From the NCBI GenBank assembly GCA_963556695.1, contig CAUWAG010000012.1, forward strand, positions 4,526,001 to 4,590,000: 64,000 nucleotides of DNA, in the 5' to 3' direction. The stretch is from Anthostomella pinea. Its lineage: Eukaryota; Ascomycota; Sordariomycetes; Xylariales; Xylariaceae. A program made the position numbers and the translations under genes. A model generated the notes under the pieces. That model was not told the DNA's origin, made no database searches, and saw only the letters and a program-made list of their open reading frames with translations. This document shows positions 1 to 12,266 of the stretch, piece after piece; within the stretch, counting starts at the first letter, position 1; each line of letters begins with the position of its first letter.

Positions 1-3000
1 GCAAGAAAGGAAACACGCATGCATGAGATTTGAGACCGGTACAAGTGTTACATGTTAGTTTCTTAAAGGTACTAGGTAGTATGACAGGTAGACACGATAT
101 GCCAGCTTCCACCCACGTGGGGCATAGAGTTGTTTATCAAAAACTTTTCCCACCACATATACTGTGCGGCAGAGCATCATTCTCACACACCACAATAATG
201 TCCTAGCTGAAATGACAGCCGTTGACCAATCTGGTAAGTGGGCTAGCTACTCTAAGTTAGTGTCCGCTCCCGGTCTAACGGGCCACATGGGGCGAGCGGG
301 TGTGCTAAGAGTACCCACACTATAAGCTATCAAGCAAGGTTGTCATCGTTTGAGCACAAGTGCAGAATGGCCCCGCGATGTCAAAACGGGATACTCTTGT
401 AGTGCGTAGCGCTACCTAAGTTGAGGACCAATTTGAGTGTGGTGCGCGGCTTGTGTTGTGTAATATCGAGCTCGAGTTCTACGACATTACGTTTGGGACG
501 TTCTACTCCCACACGGTGCTGTGTGCGCAACAGGGGACCGGGATCTTGGAAGTCGACAGCCCGCTACCCGACGCCGTGACAGTTGACGTCAGACTTCGCA
601 TTAAACTCGCGGCGTACTCGTCGCGTAGGTTTGCGCGCGCGCCGACTTTGCGCTAAGGTGCAAATGGCGGGAGTGACCATCCCCACGTTCTCGCACTTCG
701 TCAATGAATGAAGTGGCTCGTCCGCGGAAGCGAGAACGCCTTACCTCACCCGACTGGGCCTAAGCTGACGCGATATAGATTTTGGACCTGGGACTCGAGT
801 CTATCGCCGATCTTGTCCAACACTAGTCGAATTCGGCTTTGCGCTTACCAACCCGTGCATCGAAATGCGGGTGACAGCTCAGCTTGGCCAAGTGACTGCG
901 GCTGACTCGTGGTTGCGGCTCAGAGGAGAGAAAGGCTTGACCACCATGCCATGTTTGGCAGCATGCACACCCTAACATGTAGGCGTCGCAGGGCAAGCAT
1001 GGAGCTGAATATTCTGCTCCGTGTCTCCTTGTGTGTTTCCGGAACTCCAAGCTAATTGTGCGACCTTCAAGCAGACGGTGGCTTAGAATGCCATGCGATG
1101 GCCGCTGATCAGCATGTACCTAAATTGCCCTAGTGCATCAGGGCTTATCAGTCCCAAGCCCAGGGGGATTCGACAAAGAGCTCAATTTCCAGCTCGTTCA
1201 GGATACAGCCAGGTCTGAGCTTGCTGGTTGGTGCCCCGTTTGTGCCCTGGACCTCGATGGAAGCTCCCATTTGGCGAGCGTGTTAAGGTAGTCTGCGATG
1301 TGGGGTTGGAGCTGACCGTGAGGCCGGTCAAGAGTGGCTTCATGTGTCTGTCGATAGACCGTCACACACGCCGACTCCAGGAGGAGTCAACTCGTGAAAG
1401 CCTGGCAGGCGGGTCATCTTGTGGTATCGGCCATCTCGATCCAGGTAGTGATGTTGAGGTCGCATCACACTCGCAACCTCAGGCGTCCGGAAATGATCCT
1501 GCCACATGCAGAGCATCAACGTTTGCCTCCAGTTATCATGGTCCTCGGTATTGTGCGGAGCTGTATCCAAATCCTCCTGTACGACCTACGACGGTGTCAA
1601 CACTTCCCTCCAGCCGATTGGCTGATCTGACGCGGTCGGTACTGCATGCGTGGTTGATTCCTCTTTTGCTCTCGATCAGCCCTTTGGTTCCGTCGGTGGA
1701 CTCTGTACTACCCGGCGTCCCATTGATGGTTATCAGCCGTCGCGAAACATGCATGAGGCTTGCACAGGTAGTGTCCCGCTGTGTGATGGCGGTTCTGCTT
1801 TGGTTGGTCGTCGTTGTCGAACATGTGGGCATTGGAGGTCCCGCTTTCGCACATGTTCGCCGGCAGCTGATATAGCCCTATAGCCTTATAGCAGATGGAT
1901 AGGTAACACTGGTGGTCACCGAAGCTCGCACAGGGTCCTTTAGATTTGCCCATCCGACCCACTCTTCATCCGCTGTCTCCATGAAAAGCCATGCGCAGAT
2001 CCTATTTTCAATTTGAGAAGGATTCAAGTTTGAATGGTGCTCAGGCGGTGTGGTGTATGCTGGGGAGTCTGGACACAGTCTCTATCCTGACTCTCGTGTG
2101 CGGTCGTATGATTACCTAGGTATTGCTCGATGGTCGGGAGAGCTGGCAGGTAGAACAAGTTCTTCAGCCAAGGGATCCCCTGCTAGCCGCCGGCTCCCCC
2201 CACCCCCCGGACCTGCTGGCAGACAGGGTTGGCCCCGCACGCCCCATGCCTAGGGCTGACCGGGGTACGTACAGGGCTATCCATGGTCCCGCTTCCTTCC
2301 TCTTCTTGCCGCTTTGTCTCACCAAGGCCCACGAAGGTGGCTGACTGTTGTGTCGTCGAGCACCTCTCCACCGGTGCTTGCCGGGAAACTCAACGTCCGG
2401 GTGGCAGACCCGGTAGTGACGCGTGAGTGCGTCAGCGCGGCTGAACGTCTTCCCCTCGGTGCAGAGGTCGCAGCACCCCTTTTATTTGCGCGCCTTACGT
2501 ATCGTATCCTCGTGCGGTGTAAGATCGTACGGCCGCGAGAACGAATGACCTAGCAGCGCGTCATAGTGTGAACAGGACGGTTTCCCTGCCGGAGGTATGC
2601 ATTAGCAAGACCCCCTGAGCAAGGCCGTATCTATTGACGGGAAGTAACCACTGCTACCTCTACGCTGTGATAAAGTGACATCCCAAGGTACATGAAAGCT
2701 ATGGGGTACCACGTACACAAACCTACTGCTACTACACCGTAGTTTCTGCGTGGGGAGCAACTTCAACACCTGACCACGTTTCAATAAGAGCCAAGCCGAC
2801 AGGGGAATGATAGTCGCCGAGGGATACTTCTGCAGAGAGTGTCACTGACGGAATAAAGGAAATGATCGTCCATATCATACTGTACACCGGGCTAGCAAGC
2901 TCCAGCGAAAACAATAAGCCCAGTGCGCTACGCAAAATCCCAGTAGACGGAAGACATCTCTTCGTAGAGCATCAATCCCAGACATTCGTTGAGTGGGTTG

Positions 3001-3877
3001 TTCTCCCACATATATATGTGTGAAGAGCCACGATTGATACCTCAGAAAAAGTCGCTGCACTCATCAGACCAGACTGGACTGATAGAGCATGGTATCTTGG
3101 CTTCGCCCCAGAAGAGAGGATACCCAGGTACGGGAAGGTAGCCTGCTGCTCGCGAATCGATCCTTCGCCAGTAAGTTCCGGTCCAGCCAGTGAATGCAGA
3201 GTGCCAGAGCCCAGCCAGTGAAGCCCAACCAGCGAACTCAGAGCCCAGCAGTGATTTGATCCTTGCAACCATGCCATCACGGAAGCACGCCTTGGTCAAG
3301 GGTCCTTGACTCCTTGGCCGGCGGCGTAATAAGATCCAGAGCCCGGGACCCACCAAGGATACTACTGTGGGCGTTGGAAGGAACCGATGCCTGCATGATC
3401 TACGTTCTTATTTAGTGAGAGGAGAATAAAGAAGGGAGTGCACTGAGTCGCCGGAATCAAGTGTGTTGCAGTAGCAGTCGTTCTCTGCGCCGTGTATGTT
3501 GACAACAGCGTATTGTGACTTGCGGTCTTCTATGTGTATACTAAAAGGTACTCTGCGGCCCCGGATGCTATGATGACCTTCATAATGGTTGCCTTCGGGT
3601 GAGTCCTTTCCAATTCTTAAGCCTCGATGAGATCAAAACCAGAATCTAGTTCGGAATGTTATGGTTAGCCATGAGCTGCATGCTTGACACACAACAATCG
3701 AGTCTTTTCTCTGTGTAACGACAGCGAAGGCAAGCATGGTCCTTTTCGTCCCCCCTGTATATCTACAGATTGCGTGGAAGGATGATCCTGTTTGCGGGTA
3801 TTGGGCCAGTGGCGGTCAGCCCACCCCAGCAGATAATTGAGCTATCCTGGAGAGCTGGACGGTCAGGGTGGTTGCCA
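1..3877. other. Gene-poor stretch, no supported gene
   Basis: The longest open frames here (for example 1228-1875 on the plus strand) have no recognisable domain, no family resemblance and overlapping competitors in other frames, so I call none of them a gene. Base composition is mixed and not AT-rich, so this is not an obvious RIP-degraded repeat. Near 3170-3260 there is an imperfect tandem of short units built on cagccagtgaa. Nothing else with clear structure was seen. Confidence 0.5.
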
Positions 3878-3886
3878 GCTCAGAGA

Positions 3887-3968
3887 CAGTAACTTTATAA
3901 CGAAACCCCAAAATCCGTAGAACAAAACCCCTCTAACCCAATCTGGTATAGTGTCTAGCCAGCCACCG
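3887..3968 (+). repeat. Left terminal inverted repeat of the MULE-like element
   Basis: 82 bp, inverted copy of 4576-4657 with 11 mismatches by hand alignment and no gaps. The similarity stops sharply at 3968. The 9-bp target duplication gctcagaga lies immediately outside at 3878-3886. Confidence 0.85.
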
Positions 3969-4575
3969 TTACAAGTGTCAAGTATAGGTCCGCACCTTTT
4001 GCCTTATCACTACGCACTTCTTTTATTCATAAAAAGATCTCACGATTATATAACTTGTTTATAATATAAAATAAACTATTTTAAAAGCCTTTACGTTTAA
4101 ATTTAAACCTTGTTATTTTCTTAGATTTTCTTATAATAGTTATAGTCTTTTAAAATAAGGCGTTATAAAAGGATGCCCGTCCGGCTATAAGCCTTATACC
4201 TTGTAACTATAATAGTTGTAAGCGTTATAAAGGCACGGTTATAATAAGCTTCAGAGAGTAAATACGTTATAACGCGAAAGTTAAAGCACTTAGTTTATTA
4301 CAACTTTTACGGTTATATTTACAACTATAATCGCTATCTACGGGTAATTATTACTTTACAATAACTTCATACTTACTACGTGTAATTAATTATCAGCTGA
4401 TTTATTTAAACACGCTTTTCTAATAATATTTATTTCTTAATCATTATCTACGTAGTTTTTAAAGTAATAATATTAAGTAAATACGCGATTGAAAGCGACA
4501 TATTAATAGCGGGCATACCACTTAAAGCCCATCGGCTGTAAGGGTGGCTAGCCCTTATAGTGGGAAGAATAGTGG

Positions 4576-4657
4576 CGGTGGCTGGTAGGACCCTATACCT
4601 GATGGGGTTAGAGGGGTTTGGTTCTAAGGATTTTGGGGATTGGTTTTAAAGTTACTG
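4576..4657 (-). repeat. Right terminal inverted repeat of the MULE-like element
   Basis: Inverted copy of 3887-3968. The second copy of the 9-bp target duplication gctcagaga follows at 4658-4666. Confidence 0.85.
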
Positions 4658-4666
4658 GCTCAGAGA

Positions 4667-7600
4667 GTGTCAGGTGAGCGTGGGCGGCCAAACACGAAGC
4701 AGGGCAGTCCCTGGCAGCCAGAAGGTGACAGCTTGAGGCATCGCACGAGCCCAGACACCTGCCGTTCAATGACATGCACTCGAGGGCCGAAATGGAATAT
4801 CCTTGGTGGCCAACCATGTTGGCTTGGAGATAGAGTCTGCTTCATCCATGGGGAATACATCCGATACCTAAGAGTTCTGAGGCGGTGGCAGACCTTGTCT
4901 ACCCTCAAAGTGGCGCGGTGACGCTATGGTCGACCGTTCAACACATCCCTGCATCATCAACCGGCCGGCTTTCCGGAATCTGAAGAAGCGTGCGGCGCCC
5001 TGGGATTGGCGTTTCCTTCTAACTGGCCAATAAATAACTGCTGTTTGTCTTCTCGATGTTTCATGCACAGATCTGATACTCGGGCTAGTGGCTAGCTGCA
5101 CAGGTGAACCAACAGACGGAAAGCTGCATTCGTGAGCTAGCGAACGGGAAGCCACACATGTTTGATCGATGACTATTGTATTTGAAGCATCGAGGTCGTT
5201 TGTAAGCAGAGTTCGCAAGGCGCACGCCGTCCACAGTTGTGCCATATACCCATATACCGCGTGGAGTGCAGAGGCGATCGTTGAGTGACCGGTTGTCCTT
5301 CGTAAACAAGAAATACGCCGTGTGCCGTTTGTGTGCCATTTGTTGTAGACACGGTGTTTGGCATGTTGGGATGCTTGCACAAGTTGATCGCATCGTCCCA
5401 GGTAACCAACTAACTGGGCTCAGAAGAGCGAGGCGAGGCGGTTGCTAGCAACAGTTACGGCACCTTCGGTCGCGCGATGTCATGCATGTGTTGCGTAAGC
5501 GCAACTGAAAGACCAATATGTACGTGGCTGGCTACTAGACGCGGGCCCGTCGTCTTACCTATCTTGACCATATGTTTATACTTGTCTACTCCTGTACTGC
5601 GAAAGTAAGGTAGCGCACGAGTGTGTGTCTTACTCCGGTCACTGTCAAAAATAGGACTGTTAAGCTAAGGAGATCGCCGGATGCCACATACGTACTGTAA
5701 ATACCAGAGAGCAATATCCGTACAAACAGTACTGCCTGTCAACTGTGTCTGATTTCAATGATCCCCACGGGAAGCGGCAAGTGGGGACTGATGAAGCACT
5801 TAGCAAATCCCGAGGTACCCACTTATACAGGGCGCGATATTGGGTTGCGGCCCGCGGGCTTTAACCTTGGTTCAGCTAAAGTTAATCTGTCCCTGGGTTC
5901 CACATGGTGGTGCCAGCTAACGTTTGCTGGGGTGGGCTGGGTGGGCTGGGTGGATCGTCAGTAGGTATGTCTGCCATTTGTCCGGGAGTTGTATGACATC
6001 TATTATTAAGGTTCAATCCCCTCGAGGCAAATTCTGTGCCCCTTGTAGGCCCCTCCTTGCTGGATAACCCGTTGCGGCCATGCTTAAGCTCCCACTCATC
6101 ATGTCACGCCTAGTAAACAATGTGCACACCGAGATCAGACCCGCAAACTGGTTGATGGAAGGCTAAGCCTGACGGGTCTGGATGGATGGTGACAATGCGA
6201 GATGGCTACTGCAACGAGCTACTGTAAACAACCAACCACTGCACGTAGCTGCTGGTGATGCACAGAAGGAACGGGACAAACCATCATAGCCCAATCATGT
6301 CGCTTATGGTGTCTGTGGCTGCCCTTGTTCTCGGCATCGTCGCCGCATGCGGGCCCCTGTCGCTTCCTCCCATGTGCTGTCCCACGGCTTGATGCATTGG
6401 CACCCTTGACTTCCGAGTATGGAGATCTCAAGGGCAACCATTGAATGTGGTGTACATCACACCCAAGGGGCGAGAGCTACAGCAAGCAAGCAAGGATGAG
6501 AAGGAGGGGGCAAGATGTCCCTCGAAAGTTGAAAGAAGCGTCGCCCCACCTATAGTAAGGAGGTAGGTAGGCTGGATTTAGGTTTGTGGATTGTTGGGGT
6601 TTCGGGAGCTAGAGATCGAGACTGGGTCTGGGGTCAAGTGTGCGGGTCCTTCTCCTTCCAGTACCCACCCAAGTGTACCTAGATGCTGGCAAAGTCCGGG
6701 GTCCGCCTTGCAGCGGTCGTAATTAGGTATGCAAAGATGGACAGTGTAGCCCTGGTCTTGTAGGGAGCAGTGTCCAGAGGTCGAGAACACGTGCCTCGCA
6801 CGCATTTACTCCAAACTAACTGAGACTCCGAGTTGCCGTGAGGTTTTGATGTTTAGGGCTTAGGTCTCTCTCATACGTACGACATCGTGGCACTTTGGTA
6901 TGTACCCAGGGGTCACCTGCATTGTGCGTCCAGCAGGTTAGTTACTTGTCCTCCCGTAGAGAACATGCGTCACGCGCATCTGTCCAAAGACATTACAAAT
7001 GGCGAATACTCGGGAAGGACTGGATGATGGTACTCTGAAGATGGCGCCGAGGCAGCTTGCACGGCGGACGTGGCGCTGCCGTTGTCACCCTAGGCCAGTT
7101 CTAGGAAGCAAGCACATCCTCCTTGAGAGGTATCTGGCAAGGCAAACTTCCGATGTAGTTCAAAAAACGTACTAGGTAGCTTTTGGAATGGTAGGCGTAA
7201 CTAATGTTGAGGTCTAAAAGTAGGCTATGCAGCGTATCACACTATGCATCGGCGCCGACTTACGCCGTAGCTACAACGGCCCTTCTCCTGCCAGGGTTCT
7301 TCCACTCGCCTGTCGAGTGTTAAAGTCAGTTCCTCTAAACCTTTAGCCAGTCCCCGGCCAATAGGGGACGTCGCGTAAAAGACGACAAGGGGCTCCGAGC
7401 TTGACACCACTGCAGCCGGATCTAGGGTTCTCCAGCTAGGCCCTTGGTCAACCGGTCAATCGTCGATCCCGGGACGCCCAAGACCAAGAGACGACCGCTA
7501 CAACTATCTCGGTATTTCATCCTCTCTTGATCATGCCCCATAGAATTGCCTGCGAACAGGGGTTTGAAGCTTCGCTGGCTGCTGTCGCTTTTGTCGATTG

Positions 7601-9629
7601 AGCGTGACGACGCTAGGATATCCGCCGATGATCATGTTCCTTCAGCACGCCAGGGGCCAGGATCACTCGCAGCCACCGTGGCCGTGGATGGCCCAAAGCA
7701 CTGCGGCCGTGGATGACCCAAAGGTTGACGCCATGCAGCGTTTGTGCAAGGGGCTCACAGCGAGGCCGCCCCAGAATTCAGACTCGATTTGTATCATTCC
7801 ACGATCCAACAATGAAGTCATGCTCTACACGCCGTTGACAGGGCCGAAGTCAATGCGGCCAGCCGTTCTAGATACGCGCAGCCGCCGTAACGCAGTCAGG
7901 GCAGTGTAATGGCTTCGGGAACACGAGGGCTTGTTACTATAGGGTTTGCCTTTCACACCATATTGCGCGCTGTCGCTATCTCCAAACTCCAGCCACTCCC
8001 CGCGTAACCATATTAACAACGTAAGTTCGACCCAGGCGGCGGGTATCGTGCATATCAGTTCCCCAGCCTACTAGGCAATTGCACACTGCATGTAAATCTA
8101 CGGTGACACGCTACCCGCTTAGATCAGGCGAGAAGATTCCTTCCGTCAGTAGGACTTAACTTTGAAGGTTGACTAATGCAGGCGCTGATGTCGGGACGAC
8201 AGCGCGCAGTTGCTCCCATACTGGGGTGACCATGCACTGCTGGAAGGGCGGAGTCAGAGTGCCTATGAGCTGTCGCGCATTCGCGGCCGCGTTGATTCGG
8301 CGCAATCAAAGAAGTGAGGATATGTGCGCAGTGGCGACGTCCTTCAAGAACCGTTTGCCTTCCTTCCATGGCGAACCAGGACGGACCGTCTGATCTGCAG
8401 TGGATCTGCCAGCCCGCCATGACGACTGCCCCAGGACCCTCGAGTTTGGGATGCGCCTAGGTAGGTGTACAGCATGCCTTTCCGGTAGTAGTCACTGCCA
8501 CGACATGGGTGTTGCAACACTGTCGACAGCTGGGATTGGGATGGGAGCCGTCGATCATCGCAAGGCGTCAGGATGTGGTCTGGGGTTCTAATGATCCTTC
8601 TGACACTACTTGTGCGTCCCCGTCTTCCCCATTACAGCACCGTACATAGACCTATGCTAATCCTGGAAATGAACGTTCGCGGGTGAGGGTAAGCGACGGC
8701 TCGTCTTCCTCGAATCCAGCAAACTTCCACTGGTCGGAAGCCGTGTAGGGTGCCTAATGTCCTGGCGGACGAAAGATCGCATTCGAGATGAGAGTGACGG
8801 ACGGAGATTCATCAGTCACGGCAAACTTGGAAGTCGGAGACTCAGCCAGTGAGCGGCACCAATTGTAAGCACGCCCGGCGAGTCCATTCCCTCCTGGCTC
8901 CAACTTCCCGACCACAACAGAACAACTCACGATTAACAGCTCACATCAAACACAGCTGCTCCTAGCCCTCCACTCCATTGAGGTCGGGTCCCTAAGATGG
9001 GAGATAGTGGGGCTAGTAAGATCTCGGCCGCTTGGGACGGTTCGCCGCTTGGGATGCAGGCGGCGCCCACGCCTCACAGGGCCAACAGGCTGCCCAATGG
9101 ATCATTGAGGTTGGCACTGGATCCGCACCGTGGCTCCTTGGCATCCCTCCCCCAAGAGCTAGAGCTGAAGCGCATGTATGTCTTTTGTGGTTTGGCTGGC
9201 AGCAAAGACCGGAATCTTTCCTTCTTTCCCATCTACCCTCCTCTTACGCAGCACACATACACACGCACCTTGACTTCTACTACTTAAAAGCCTCTATGCC
9301 CCCGACTCATCTTCCGTCTGGTCTGTCATGCTCCTCATCTGTTCTCAATCCATCCATTCAAGGGGCAGCTAGCTAGCTATTCCTACCTTACACTTCGACC
9401 CAGTTTCGCAACACCCTACCTACATTTAGGTAATCCCTCTTGTCCTCGCCGCCCTCTTGTCCTCGTCGACAATCCTCTCCACCTTGGACCACCCGGTCCA
9501 CACACTGCGTCGCCATACTTACCCACCCCTCTTCGCATCCTGTTGCTTCCCCAACCGCCGCCAGCATTGCGACCCATTCGCTCCCTATACCGTCATCGTG
9601 GCCACAACGTCGCCGTAACCGTCATCACC
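4667..9629. other. Gene-poor stretch, no supported gene
   Basis: About 5 kb with only short, unconvincing open frames. A small GGGCTGGGTG tandem occurs near 5930-5950. I searched by eye for tRNA-like TPsiC arms (for example around 6010) and found none with matching stems. Sequence from about 9240 to 9600 is CT-rich, as expected of the promoter and leader of the gene that starts at 9630. Confidence 0.5.
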
Positions 9630-10115
9630 ATGTCTCAACGGTCAAAGCAAGCAAATCAGGGCTCACATTCGTATGTCATACACCCATATACCTATCGTCT
9701 TGCCATGACCGAGTGGTCTCGCGAGTCACGATGCCGCCCAGTCGTCCTTCCACCGATCTAACGCGTGCGTCACAGTAGCAGGCAGAGCAGCCGGCGTCAG
9801 GAGCACCCCAGCTATTCCAGCGACCGACTTCGTACATACGAGCAATCCACGGAGATGCCAGCCAATCACAGGCTTATATATGGTGGCTCGGGTCGTTCGA
9901 ATGATCACTCGGCCGTGTTAGGGGCGGTAGCCGGTATGGGTGGCAGCCAATACGCTGGTGGTAGAGCTTCCGCAACCCCGATAACAGGAACATGGACTGA
10001 CATCGATCGTTTAGGGACCGGTTACACACAGGGGCAATTCTCAGCGTCGACTTCGACCTCGACCTCGGACTCGCTCAGAGGTGTCGGGGCTCAATTCGGT
10101 GGCGGTTCTCGATAG
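9630..10115 (+). CDS. Small hypothetical protein, two exons, 126 aa
   Basis: Exon 1 is 9630-9670 and exon 2 is 9776-10115; the 105-nt intron begins GTATGT and ends CACAG, and joining keeps the frame (phase 2). The start context is tcaccATGt and the upstream 300 bp are CT-rich, like leaders of other genes in this window. The predicted protein is rich in Ser, Gly, Arg and Thr: an N-terminal basic Ser/Gln/Arg segment, a Gly/Ala-rich middle (around residues 55-85) and a TSTSTSTSD stretch near residue 110. No signal peptide, membrane segment or known domain is visible. It looks disordered. I do not recognise the family. The splice sites and leader support a real gene, but coding capacity is weak evidence at this length. 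Confidence 0.5.
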
Positions 10116-12099
10116 GTGCGGCGATGTGGAGGGAGTTATGGTGTCGTGGCCGGCGTTCTCTGGGAGTCAAAGTAAGCTGCACTCATCCAACGATTCCCAT
10201 ATTGCCCTTCTACTTTCGCATGCCACTATTCGCATTGCACCGCCTCGCGTGCCGATCCCCCTCTTGCGTCACTCAAGGTACCAGGTACCTGTTGGATCCC
10301 AGTACTGATCTTACTAGGCCCGTTTGGGATTAGCGCAACTTGATGGGAGGGGAACCCTATCCTGCATTGCGATTCACCACCCGCGGCGAAAGGGCGTCTG
10401 ATGGACCTTTTTGGGATCTCGTCTGGTTTTTTTCTGGTCTTGTTTCATTTCCATCTTGCTTCCCGGCTCTGTTTTTGGTCGAGGTTGTCGATTTTGTTGG
10501 ACACCTTGATGTTGAGAAAACCCTCAGCCCTCGCTCATACCTAGCGTGGCACAGGAAGCTTTTGGATACCATGTATACCCCCTATTGTATTGTTTCGGAC
10601 TGAAAAGAGTCGTGCGGCAGGAATGATTCATGGGATACGGGTATGTTGTTCATGTGTGTACATACACGAAAACACCTCTGCATCTTTGGGCGTCTGGTGC
10701 TCATGGAGTGTCAACATCAGGGAAAGGCCATTCTTACCGCTTTGGAGATTTGATAATGTTGACTGATGCAATCCAGAATGGATGATGAGGGTCGGAATTG
10801 CGCGTGAAAGCTGGTTATCATGTGATGGGCCCCCGAGCAGAGCATTGCCAAGAGCAACAGGACAAGAGCCGAGTTTTGTCAACCAACTCATCGGAAGGGC
10901 CGGCCTCGCTCAGTCAAGCAAGTGCTTGCAGGTCGTGGCAGTCCGAGTGATGGCATCGTGACAAACGGCTGCCTGTGGGCGTCATCCTCCGAAGACGACA
11001 CGTGGCGGGCTTCCCCTATCAGAGGCGGGCTACGACCACGGAGCAAGCGCAATGTGACTCGGCAGCAGCGCCATAGACGCTGCTTGATGAGGAGAGCTTC
11101 TTGTCGAACACGCGCCCACCAGGACAACTGATGAAGATGAGGAGGAGAAGAGCTTACGCGTTGGAGGAGGGGTTGTTGTTTGGAAGGAGGTCAGCCGCAC
11201 GCCCCCTTTGTGTGGATTCGCTTAGAGATAAGATGAGACCCATTGCCGTAGCCTCGTCCAATCAGCTACAGCCTCGCCCCCGCTTCGCGTCTCCATGGTG
11301 CCACTCAACGGGAGTTTACGTTTTTCCATCGGATGACCGCTTCTGGACCAATGCGACCTTTATCGATCGTCAGGCGCGCAGCTTTGAGTTTGGGCACGGG
11401 AAGATTAAGTGGTCACCGGCGATTCGCGAAACGTTGTTGTAAGATGCCTTGTTGCGAAGTCTCCTTCGAGCTACCAGCATGGGCAGATATGCGGGAAGGA
11501 TGACATATTCCACGTGTTTCATTCAGTCCACCGCCGCTTCGCCTTACCTGTTACCACGACGTTGAGCCTCAAAGATTCATTCGCGCACACCGATATTTCA
11601 TCATGTCGCGTCGCAGTGCAGTGAAGCATCAGCCTCGTATCAACTCCCCCCCCCCCCCCCCACACACACACAAGTCCAGTCATTGCTATGGAAGACAGCT
11701 CGGGTCACTTGATCTTCTCACCCCTATGAGATCGTGAGCACCTTTCGTTTCTCGATCTTAACAGAATCAAGTGAGCATGATGATCCGCAGCCACGGCAGA
11801 AGGCCCATCGGCAATGCTCGGCGTGCTTGACAGCTTCATAGGCATCCTCATGCGTCACAGATAGGTGCAACTGTGTACCTATCGGCAAGGAATGCCGACA
11901 TTCATCCATCGTCCCCTTGCATGGCCTCAACCAAGTCCTCGTCTCCATCTCCAAAGGCTTGGCTAGAGCCATGATCCCCCAGTCTGCGGGGAAGGCGGAG
12001 TAACATCACTTCACTCGCTGTTGCGGAAATCCCGAGGAGACCACGAATGACATGTCGTCGCCGCCTAAACAATACCTTGTCCAGGACCGTCATCGCGGC
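10116..12099. other. Intergenic, no supported gene
   Basis: About 2 kb without a convincing frame. It holds a run of 16 C (11646-11661) followed by a short CA repeat to about 11672. The last few hundred bases form the upstream region of the GH67 gene. Confidence 0.5.
11986..12000 (+). promoter_or_regulatory. Two CreA/CRE-1-type carbon-repression motifs
   Basis: gcgggg at 11986-11991 and gcggag at 11995-12000 both fit SYGGRG, the binding consensus of the fungal carbon catabolite repressor CreA. Close pairs are the arrangement known to matter in CreA control. They lie about 270 bp upstream of the GH67 start, a gene class known to be glucose-repressed. The motif is short and frequent, so this is a prediction only. 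Confidence 0.4.
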
Positions 12100-12106
12100 T
12101 TTAGCC
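12100..12106 (-). promoter_or_regulatory. XlnR/XLR-1-type activator site
   Basis: The minus strand reads GGCTAAA, matching the GGCTAA core of the xylanase regulator XlnR. It lies about 160 bp upstream of the GH67 start codon. A second relaxed match, GGCTAG, is at 11961-11966. GH67 alpha-glucuronidase is a classical XlnR target in Aspergillus, so the placement makes sense; binding is inferred. Confidence 0.45.
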
Positions 12107-12199
12107 TAAGTTACACTTGTTGTCCATTGACCCGGCTCTTGGGAATTTGCCGTGTCATTTCCCCAATTGAGGGCTCGTCGCTTTGGGGTAGCGACTATG

Positions 12200-12205
12200 T
12201 ATAAA
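12200..12205 (+). promoter_or_regulatory. TATA box of the GH67 gene
   Basis: tataaa within ctatgtataaacagcc, 62 nt upstream of the annotated ATG. This implies a start of transcription near 12230 and a very short leader. Confidence 0.65.
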
Positions 12206-12266
12206 CAGCCACGACCGCGCGCGCAGCTCTGTAGGCTGTGAGCTCTCGCGTACGACTGGTTGCAGA

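Larger units (their letters stand above)
3887..4657. mobile_element. Non-autonomous DNA transposon, Mutator-like (MULE) type
   Basis: The element is bounded by CAGTAAC at the left and GTTACTG at the right. The outer 82 bp (3887-3968 and 4576-4657) form inverted repeats; aligned by eye they match at 71 of 82 positions. A perfect 9-bp direct repeat, gctcagaga, flanks it at 3878-3886 and 4658-4666. Long TIRs plus a 9-bp target duplication are typical of Mutator-like elements; that assignment is inference because no transposase is encoded. The interior, about 607 bp, is strongly AT-rich with many TTATAA-like words and no open frame, so it must have been mobilised in trans or be a decayed copy. 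Other possibilities are hAT (usually 8 bp) or an unclassified TIR family. Confidence 0.85.

Noticed and set aside
1364..1372. CCGTCACA-like word similar to the LTR ends
   Set aside because: No partner end and no flanking duplication; likely chance.
1228..1875. 215-codon plus-strand frame
   Set aside because: No domain, no supporting splice or promoter signal, and several equally long competing frames on both strands.
6005..6030. ggttcaatcccctcg resembling a tRNA T-arm
   Set aside because: Flanking bases do not form the T stem and no anticodon or D arm can be placed upstream.
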